Below the pieces are notes generated by a model that was not told the DNA's origin, did not search any database, and saw nothing but the letters and a program-made list of their open reading frames with translations. 9,037 nucleotides of DNA from Candidatus Latescibacterota bacterium (GTDB lineage: Bacteria > Latescibacterota > UBA2968), in the NCBI GenBank assembly GCA_018650745.1, contig JABIFK010000190.1, positions 1 through 9,037 of the forward strand. The letters are read 5' to 3'. Each line of letters opens with the position of its first letter. Positions within the stretch are counted from its first letter, which is position 1. Both the position numbers and the translations under genes were made by a program. Shown here piece after piece: positions 1 to 5,268 of this stretch.

Positions 1-494
1 CCCGCCGTATCAATAATGCCAACCCCACGCCCGTCGCAAATACCCGGAATCGCCTGCCCAAATTCCAAATTGGGATTCATCTTGGTTGCATCATCGAGAA
101 ACCACACACGCAACAACTTGGCCGCGTGCTCGGCATACAACTCACTTTCAAACAAAAAGCTCGCCAGCGACAATGTTTCGACATGAGAACACACCGGCCC
201 CATTCTCGCATTGTCGTAGTTGTGACGATCGGGGTTCACCTCACCATCACGGCGAATATAAGGCAAACCGTTTGGCTTGTCTGGGTCGGGCCACCAATAA
301 GGCCCCACACTCATATAATCATGTTTGTCGCCGCTGGGCGGCACCCGTTCTTTATCGACAACAGACACAGGTTGAAACAACAACGCATCATCAGCCTGCT
401 GATACAACGGAATCAGTGCGGGGGCCAACTGTCCAGCATTCGATGCCTTCCGCGTGGCATTCAAAGTTTCAGCATCCCAAATCAAAAGTTCCAT
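1..494 (-). CDS. Alginate-lyase-family (PF05426) polysaccharide lyase, partial (C-terminus off the left edge)
   Basis: Translating the minus strand from the ATG at 494 gives 164 codons with no stop before the window edge, so only the N-terminal part is present. Residues 53-71 carry the family block PSGDKHDYMSVGPYWWPDP. They are followed by GLPYIRRDGEVNP (about 76-88), MNPNLEFGQAIPG (139-151) and GRGVGIID (155-162). All are typical of the alginate lyase alpha/alpha-toroid domain, which cleaves uronate polymers by beta-elimination. The catalytic His/Tyr region further downstream is not in the window. A GAGG ribosome-binding site lies about 5 bases before the ATG. The start MELLIWDAETL is not a signal peptide, unlike periplasmic AlgL, so the protein is probably cytoplasmic. 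It lies 75 bp behind the UroD-like gene and is the last visible gene of the minus-strand cluster. The true substrate (alginate, glucuronan or another uronan) cannot be read from this part. Confidence 0.85.
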   Translation of the reverse strand, partial: MELLIWDAETLNATRKASNAGQLAPALIPLYQQADDALLFQPVSVVDKERVPPSGDKHDYMSVGPYWWPDPDKPNGLPYIRRDGEVNPDRHNYDNARMGPVCSHVETLSLASFLFESELYAEHAAKLLRVWFLDDATKMNPNLEFGQAIPGICDGRGVGIIDTA

Positions 495-569
495 AATATC
501 CTCAACAAATCAAAGCAGAAAGTTTTCATTTTTTTCTGTGTTTTTATCTTTAAGATTTTATTCACAGAC

Positions 570-1646
570 CTATAAAACGTCATACTTTTTCAAAAAATCA
601 AGGGCCTCGGTTTTACGCGAAAGAGGTTCGGAGCACATAAAGACAAGGCCCTCGGCACTGCCCAACTTTTCAACCAAAGCCTCAAACGTGGCCATACTGC
701 CCGAAAGCTGAATCAGCTTTCCCGCATCGCGAATCTTTCGATACACCTCGGGCCAGTGCTCAAACCCAGGCTTGCCAGCACCCGGAATCCACTGCACACC
801 TTTGAGTGCTTCAATCGTCAACAACGAATCCAAGTGCGGCAACTGCCCAGGCCCGTCCAAATGATAAAACGGATTGGCCAAACGCTTGCACGAAGCCGCT
901 AACTCGGGTTTGACAAATTCGTCAAACATGTCGGGCCCAATCATATAACAAAAATCACACTGCAAAATGTAATACGGTTCCGCCGAAAAAATCGGTGTCC
1001 ACGCCGTGTACCCCGGGTTCACCGGTTGCAAAATTGCATTCAATTCATCATAAGCCTGCCACCAAGCCGTATGCGCCGACCAAGTCGCCGATTTCACACT
1101 TTCGGGGTCGTCGTAAAGATCCAGCAACAATTTCTCGCCCGGACGAAACGAGGACAAAATATCCAAATTGCCGCCCAAGTCCGTCATGCCAACCTGCACA
1201 ACGCCTTCCCAACGTTCCTGTGCACAACGCATAATATTCTGCACCCGAAGGTACCATGCGTCGTGCGAATCAATCTCAAATCTCAAATCCTTCACCAACA
1301 AATCTTCGCGCGGATGAAACCACACCGTATCCATCCCCACCTCAGCACGTCCGCCCACAAAAGCAGCAATAGCGCCCGGTCCAAAATCTGGAATAATGGC
1401 AGGAAACGCATCGCCAAGATACGTCGTCAAAGACAAATCATAATCCCACCGATCCACAATGTCTGTGGCCGAAACCGAAAAATCGTACTGCGCAGTACGA
1501 TGCTTGCGCGACTGCACCGGCTCAGCCCGCCCAGGATCACTCCCACCCAACCGCATCTGAATCAAAGGCCTTGCCAACTCTCCCGCCCACCAACGTGTTG
1601 CATCTTCCCGAATCTGATCCCAACGCCCCACCTCAAAACCCACCAT
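570..1646 (-). CDS. Uroporphyrinogen decarboxylase-like (UroD superfamily) protein, probably not haem biosynthesis
   Basis: The protein has 358 aa, about the usual length for the UroD (PF01208) TIM-barrel family. The C-terminal half is the recognisable part: DFCYMIGPDMFDEFVKPEL (231-249), YHLDGPGQLPHLD (261-273), GVQWIPGAGKP (283-293) and a C-terminal barrel strand LVFMCSEP (334-341). True haem-pathway UroD enzymes have an Arg-rich substrate-binding motif near the N-terminus. That motif is not visible here; the start reads ARPLIQMRLGGSDPG. Related family members include corrinoid/methyl-transfer proteins (MtaA, CmuA types). Cys230/Cys233, His262 and His271 could be metal ligands, but this is inference. 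The start is chosen at ATG 1646 because GGAGG lies 5 bases upstream; the in-frame GTG at 1649 would be only 2 bases from it. Its position in a glycan cluster suggests sugar-related or methyl/O-demethylation chemistry, which is unproven. Confidence 0.82.
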   Translation of the reverse strand: MVGFEVGRWDQIREDATRWWAGELARPLIQMRLGGSDPGRAEPVQSRKHRTAQYDFSVSATDIVDRWDYDLSLTTYLGDAFPAIIPDFGPGAIAAFVGGRAEVGMDTVWFHPREDLLVKDLRFEIDSHDAWYLRVQNIMRCAQERWEGVVQVGMTDLGGNLDILSSFRPGEKLLLDLYDDPESVKSATWSAHTAWWQAYDELNAILQPVNPGYTAWTPIFSAEPYYILQCDFCYMIGPDMFDEFVKPELAASCKRLANPFYHLDGPGQLPHLDSLLTIEALKGVQWIPGAGKPGFEHWPEVYRKIRDAGKLIQLSGSMATFEALVEKLGSAEGLVFMCSEPLSRKTEALDFLKKYDVL

Positions 1647-1786
1647 CACAACCTCCCCTCTGTTACCCCAGTTTTGACATCCATCACCTCTATAGTTGCC
1701 AACAAGCAGCTGCTTTTGGCCTTTGTTTTAAACTTTTAATTTTTGTTGAATGTCCATTTCAACAGATCTCTCACGGCTGTAATATT
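1647..1786. other. 140-bp AT-rich intra-cluster gap with two inverted repeats
   Basis: This gap between the oxidoreductase and the UroD-like gene contains two structures. At 1699-1721 there is a perfect 12-bp palindrome AAGCAGCTGCTT (1704-1715), extended outward by GCCAA/TTGGC arms with a one-base bulge. At 1744-1764 there is an imperfect inverted repeat TGTTGAATG / CATTTCAACA. Neither is followed by a T-run on the minus strand, so they do not look like intrinsic terminators for the operon. They could be processing or attenuation hairpins, or an internal regulatory site. No convincing -35/-10 pair was found. Confidence 0.35.
1652..1656 (-). promoter_or_regulatory. Ribosome-binding site that decides the UroD-like start
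   Basis: The minus strand reads GAGGGGAGGTTGTGATG. The GGAGG core is 5 bases from the ATG at 1646 and 2 bases from the overlapping GTG at 1649, so the ATG is the better initiator. Confidence 0.6.
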
Positions 1787-2947
1787 TTATGCCGGTGCAT
1801 CTCCCCAATCTGGCACATCCAAAATCTCCCCATCACGCAGTGCAGACTTGTGTGCCATCACACCGGCCGCCATATATCGCGCAGCTTCCCACGCATTGAT
1901 CGCTGGGGTGCGCTCTTGGGCAACCGCCTCCACAAATTCATGCACGAGATAAGCATGAGACCCACCGTGTCCGCCATAAAAATTTGACGTTTGGCTGATA
2001 TCTTGAAACGCATCTGCAACATCCCCAGGTAACGGATCGCGCATATCGGCAACCGTCAAAGGTGTCGTATCGTGTTTGCCCACCCACGTATTCTCTCTAA
2101 AAGAAGCCTGTGTGCCAAACATACGAAAAATTTCCGAGCCACCGTGACCAATCTGACGATATTCACAAATCCGCATCGTTGATCCATTGCTCATATTAAA
2201 CAACGCCGTCTCATTGCTAAACTGCTCACCAAAATAGGGATCTTTGTCGGGGTCGGAAAAACCCCACGCGCACACTTTTACCGCGTGGGCATTCATCACA
2301 CAAATCGGTCCCGCAGTCGAGTGCGTCGGATAATGCATGGGCCCCGACACAACCCCACGGGCGCGATATGTCTTCGAAAATTCTCGCCACTCCTCACCCG
2401 CCTTGCTCGCCAACCGTCTGCGCTGCACTTCGCGTAAGCCGTGATCCACATCGTGCAAATATTCTCCCTCGGCATACACAAAATGACCAAAAGCACCCTC
2501 GGCGGCTTTTCGACGACAATACATTGCTTGAGGCCGATAATACGTCGTCTCACCTAACATATAATGCTTGCCAGTCCGACCACACGTCTCAACCAGCTGA
2601 TTGCACCAATCCAAAATCTCATCCCCATCAGGCAACGACACCACAGGCACCGCGCTATAAACATGCTTGCCCGAGTTCATCACCTGCACAGCCTGTGCGG
2701 CGTGCAACCAAGGCTGTGTGATCAACACAACGGCGTCCAGATCCGATTGACAAATCGCATCTAAAGAATCATACACATCCGAGGCATCAAACTTGTCTTG
2801 AAATGCAGGGTTCTCGGAAAACTTCTTTACCCGCTCAGGTTCACGGTCACACAAAGCAATGCGATCAACCAACGGATGCGCCTTAAACAAACCGGCAAAA
2901 GAAGAACCGAAACTACCCAAGCCCACCAAACCAATACTGATTCCCAT
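1787..2947 (-). CDS. Gfo/Idh/MocA-family NAD(P)-dependent oxidoreductase with degenerate EKP motif
   Basis: The protein has 386 aa. The N-terminal Rossmann fold shows GLVGLGSFG (6-14) with an acidic residue, Asp34, at the end of strand beta-2, which favours NAD(H). The segment AVVLITQPWLHAAQAVQVM (72-90) leads into GKHVYSAVPVV (93-103), where the family normally has GKHVxxEKP. The usual Lys (catalytic and cofactor-contacting) is therefore Val100 here. The C-terminal alpha/beta domain includes MHYPTHST (204-211), a possible substrate-side His site, and the usual tail INAWEAARYMAAGVMAHKSAL. Family members oxidise, reduce or epimerise sugars, inositols and glycosidic substrates. An AAGGAG ribosome-binding site lies 7 bases before the ATG. 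The gene starts 24 bp behind the sulfatase stop, so the two are very likely co-transcribed. Substrate unknown. Confidence 0.88.
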   Translation of the reverse strand: MGISIGLVGLGSFGSSFAGLFKAHPLVDRIALCDREPERVKKFSENPAFQDKFDASDVYDSLDAICQSDLDAVVLITQPWLHAAQAVQVMNSGKHVYSAVPVVSLPDGDEILDWCNQLVETCGRTGKHYMLGETTYYRPQAMYCRRKAAEGAFGHFVYAEGEYLHDVDHGLREVQRRRLASKAGEEWREFSKTYRARGVVSGPMHYPTHSTAGPICVMNAHAVKVCAWGFSDPDKDPYFGEQFSNETALFNMSNGSTMRICEYRQIGHGGSEIFRMFGTQASFRENTWVGKHDTTPLTVADMRDPLPGDVADAFQDISQTSNFYGGHGGSHAYLVHEFVEAVAQERTPAINAWEAARYMAAGVMAHKSALRDGEILDVPDWGDAPA

Positions 2948-2971
2948 AAAAACACTCCTTGAAGAATTGTC

Positions 2972-4480
2972 TTATGCCCCATTCACCCTTGGCATCGGCA
3001 AAGACTCCTTATACATCTCCGCGTGCAACAACTTGCGCGTCAATTCCATTTTCAAATCTCGACTCTCCGCGTCGTTCCACAAATTGTTCACCTCACCCGG
3101 GTCATCTTGCAAGTCAAACAATTCCCCGTAGTCCTGCCCATAATACACCGTCAATTTATACCGTTCATTCACGTACGTCTTCACGTGCAACGTCAACGGA
3201 TCGTGATGATTCTCCACGATTACGTGATCGCGCACCGTCTCCTGTTCCCCATACCAAACAGGCGATTGATCTTCACCCGTCATGCCGTGTGGCACAGCAA
3301 TATCTGCCGCACTCAAAAATGACGGTGCCAAATCCACCAACGATTGCAAAGACGTCGATTCTTTTCCCGCCGCAACCTTGCCCGGCTGACGCACCACAAA
3401 CGGCACCTTCACCATATCTTCATAATGAAACGCACCCTTGGCCTTCAACCCGTGCTGACCATAAAAATGCCCGTGATCCGACGAAAACACCACCAACGTA
3501 TTCTCCGCCATGCCAAGTGCGTCAAGCTTGTCCATAATCTCACCAATCTGCTTGTCCATCAAACTGACCATTCCGTAATAAATCGCCACATCTTTGGCCA
3601 ATTCATCTTTGTCGTGCAAATGCGATTGTAAACCGTGCAAACCCTGACCACTCGATTTCCACGGCGAAAAATCAGGCTTCTCTGTCTGCGTCAATTGAAA
3701 GTGTGGCGGATTTTTGTCGTGCTCGCCCGGTGTCACTTGCGCCACCGTCAAAGATTCAGGATCGTACATGGTGTCCCACGGGCGCGGCACCAAATACCCC
3801 GGGTGCGGGTCAAAAAAGCTCGACCACAAAAAGAACGGCTCATCATTCTCCTTGTATTGCTCCAACAAAGCACAAGACCGCTCGGCAATCCACGTCCCAT
3901 AATGATATTCTTCCGGGATCTCCCACGTGCGCTTTTGCGTATTGTTGTTCCCCGTCGGTGGTCGATAATAATCTCGCCAATTCGTACACCCCTTCTCCTC
4001 CAACCAAATTGCATAATGCTGTCCCACGTGCGCTTCATCTGTGTGATTACGCGCCAATTCAATGTGCTCAAACCCGTAAAACGGCTCTTTGTAATTCCGC
4101 CAAAAATCCAAATCCTGCAACTTCGGATACGCCTCCAAAGACGGAAATTCCTCAGTCCCCTTCAACGGCTGAAAATGCGCCTTACCCACCAATGCCGTGC
4201 GATACCCCGCCGCCATAAAATCTTCACCCACCGTGTGCTCACTCTCCATCAACTTCGTGCCCAACGAATACGCCCCGTGCTGACTCGGATACTTGCCCGT
4301 CACAATCGACGCCCGCGTCGGCGTACACGTCGGATTCGGGCAATACCCGCGCGTAAACATCGTACCCTGCTTTGCCAACCGATCCAAATTTGGCGTCTTA
4401 ATCTCTGGGTTCAACAACCCCATTGTGTGCCAATGCTGCTGATCCGACGTAATCAACAAAATATTCGTACGCTCAGACAT
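2972..4480 (-). CDS. Sulfatase (type I, formylglycine-dependent; alkaline phosphatase superfamily)
   Basis: The protein has 502 aa from ATG 4480 (MSERTNILLITSDQQ). The sulfatase signature CTPTRASIVTG begins at Cys52 (Cys-x-Pro-x-Arg), the Cys form that a formylglycine-generating enzyme or anaerobic maturase converts to formylglycine. Other active-site elements are Asp13 in TSDQQ (metal), GKAH (99-102), the DPHPGY segment at 224-229, and SSDHGHFYGQHG with Asp335/His336 for calcium binding. The C-terminus has the usual YELFDLxxDPGE-like block (GELFDLQDDPGEVNNL). It would hydrolyse a sulfate ester, most likely on a carbohydrate given its neighbours. No signal peptide is visible. The frame stays open upstream to 4582, but those extra residues do not resemble the family and the conserved N-terminus begins at MSERTNI. 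It is the first gene of the minus-strand cluster. No maturase gene is in the window. Confidence 0.93.
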   Translation of the reverse strand: MSERTNILLITSDQQHWHTMGLLNPEIKTPNLDRLAKQGTMFTRGYCPNPTCTPTRASIVTGKYPSQHGAYSLGTKLMESEHTVGEDFMAAGYRTALVGKAHFQPLKGTEEFPSLEAYPKLQDLDFWRNYKEPFYGFEHIELARNHTDEAHVGQHYAIWLEEKGCTNWRDYYRPPTGNNNTQKRTWEIPEEYHYGTWIAERSCALLEQYKENDEPFFLWSSFFDPHPGYLVPRPWDTMYDPESLTVAQVTPGEHDKNPPHFQLTQTEKPDFSPWKSSGQGLHGLQSHLHDKDELAKDVAIYYGMVSLMDKQIGEIMDKLDALGMAENTLVVFSSDHGHFYGQHGLKAKGAFHYEDMVKVPFVVRQPGKVAAGKESTSLQSLVDLAPSFLSAADIAVPHGMTGEDQSPVWYGEQETVRDHVIVENHHDPLTLHVKTYVNERYKLTVYYGQDYGELFDLQDDPGEVNNLWNDAESRDLKMELTRKLLHAEMYKESLPMPRVNGA

Positions 4481-4770
4481 AACCCACCCTTTCGTTTCTT
4501 CCTGCCATTGACTTCCTTTGACTTTTGCCTTTGATGTTTGATTCTCTCCTGCATTCTGTCTCCTGCCTTTCCAATGTAACACCCCCCACCAAACACAGCA
4601 ACGCAGAAATCAAACCATCATTTCTAAAAATCAAGCCCCCCTCAAACCCAAACGCACAGCCTCGGGTGCAAACCTTGCCAACCCCAAACGCAAGGTGCCA
4701 CCAAGTAATGTTCAATGCCAAACGAACCCACTCAGCCCGCTCCAAAGTAAGCAAAAAAATCACTTATAAA
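4481..4770. other. Upstream region of the sulfatase cluster, no gene recognised
   Basis: A minus-strand frame is open for about 96 codons here (4763-4473), starting at a GTG with no ribosome-binding site. Its translation shows no recognisable family. I see no clear sigma-70 promoter for the sulfatase cluster, although the minus strand at 4800-4765 is very AT-rich and could hold one (TTGAAA at 4800-4795, with only poor -10 matches). Confidence 0.35.
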
Positions 4771-4771
4771 T

Positions 4772-4791
4772 ATATGTTTACGAAAACATAT
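4772..4791. promoter_or_regulatory. CG-centred palindrome, candidate operator
   Basis: The arms ATATGTTT and AAACATAT are perfect 8-bp complements around ACGA, so the 20-bp site is centred on a CG step with one central mismatch. This architecture is seen in operators of LacI/GalR-type regulators of sugar genes. It lies about 290 bp upstream of the sulfatase start and about 150 bp upstream of the predicted start of the rightward sigma-54 transcript, so it could serve either direction. No regulator gene is in the window. Confidence 0.4.
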
Positions 4792-4801
4792 TATTTTCAA
4801 C

Positions 4802-4840
4802 CTGTCCGATAACGAACACCACTGTCCCACCAGCGAACAC
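4802..4840. promoter_or_regulatory. Two tandem CTGTCC-N5/6-CGAACAC sites, candidate enhancer (UAS)
   Basis: CTGTCC at 4802-4807 with CGAACAC at 4813-4819 is repeated as CTGTCC at 4822-4827 with CGAACAC at 4834-4840. The period is 20-21 bp, two helical turns. Each unit is also an imperfect inverted repeat (CTGTCC against GTGTTCG), as expected for a dimeric regulator. The centres fall about 119 and 99 bp before the predicted sigma-54 transcription start, the usual distance for bacterial enhancer-binding proteins (NtrC type). Assignment is by arrangement only. Confidence 0.5.
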
Positions 4841-4903
4841 TTTTAAGATTTTCCCATAACACCACATTTACATAAATAACTATATTTTAACAATTTAAAA
4901 ATT

Positions 4904-4920
4904 TGGCACATTCATTGCAT
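4904..4920 (+). promoter_or_regulatory. Sigma-54 (RpoN) -24/-12 promoter for the permease
   Basis: The sequence TGGCACATTCATTGCAT matches the consensus TGGCAC-N5-TTGCW at every conserved base. The GG at 4905-4906 and GC at 4917-4918 have the required 12-bp offset. It sits in AT-rich DNA and points at the ABC permease start at 5269. The predicted transcript would begin near 4930, giving a leader of about 340 nt. The tandem sites just upstream support it. Confidence 0.65.
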
Positions 4921-5000
4921 TAATAAGAACCAATCACCAAACTAAAAAAACGAATAAATTACTATTTCGCAACCCCAACAATCAACCCAACCCATTACTC

Positions 5001-5032
5001 GCCTTTCATCCCCTTCAGGGGACCGAGGGGTG
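5001..5032. repeat. Dispersed hairpin repeat, copy 1
   Basis: This 32-bp unit is identical to 5219-5250. Its core TCCCCTTCAGGGGA can fold as a short hairpin, and the outer CATCCCC / GGGGTG parts can also pair. It is preceded by CAATCAACCC, which also precedes the diverged copy behind the permease gene (7715-7724). Confidence 0.75.
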
Positions 5033-5053
5033 ATCTAAGAACAAAGGCACCTA

Positions 5054-5090
5054 CCTCCCTAACCCTCCTCCCTAAAGGGAAGAGGGGACT
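5054..5090. repeat. C/G-rich inverted repeat (CCCTCCTCCCT / AGGGAAGAGGG)
   Basis: The arms at 5063-5073 and 5076-5086 pair over 11 bp with one mismatch and a two-base gap. Similar CCCTCCCTAACCCTCC...AGGG elements occur as dispersed intergenic repeats in many bacteria. It lies between the two identical 32-bp repeats, in the leader of the permease gene. There is no T-run, so it is not a typical terminator. Confidence 0.5.
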
Positions 5091-5218
5091 GTGAGCCATT
5101 TGCTAAACACCCTTATCTATAGTTCTGCTGAAGGTTTGTCCTTTATTGAATGCACTAAGAAACCAAACAAACCCATTATAAGAATCGATCCGAATAACAC
5201 TTGTATCACCCCATCACT

Positions 5219-5250
5219 GCCTTTCATCCCCTTCAGGGGACCGAGGGGTG
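5219..5250. repeat. Dispersed hairpin repeat, copy 2
   Basis: This is an exact 32-bp match to 5001-5032. It ends 18 bp before the permease ATG, so it is part of the 5' leader. Its last three bases (GTG at 5248) create a false in-frame upstream start for the permease. Confidence 0.75.
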
Positions 5251-5268
5251 CCTTTAAAAGGTTCTCAA

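Noticed and set aside
1026..1739. Open frame of about 237 codons on the plus strand
   Set aside because: It is antisense to the UroD-like gene, of low-complexity composition, with no ribosome-binding site or recognisable domain.
3635..4534. Long open frame (about 299 codons) on the plus strand
   Set aside because: It lies antisense to the sulfatase, whose frame carries every expected motif. Its translation is Arg/His/Leu/Pro-rich with no family resemblance, a typical antisense shadow.
4687..4703. Possible leftward sigma-54 promoter (TGGCAC followed by TTGC on the minus strand)
   Set aside because: TTGC follows TGGCACC directly, without the required four-base spacer, so the -24/-12 spacing is wrong.
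4473..4763. Minus-strand frame of about 96 codons upstream of the sulfatase
   Set aside because: It has a GTG start without a ribosome-binding site, no recognisable family, and its end overlaps the sulfatase start. Treated as non-coding.
5001..5250. CRISPR array
   Set aside because: There are only two identical 32-bp units, 186 bp apart, with no regular spacers and no cas genes in the window.
5248..5268. Upstream GTG start for the permease
   Set aside because: The GTG is made by the end of the dispersed repeat. The conserved family N-terminus begins at the ATG at 5269, which has its own AAAGG upstream.
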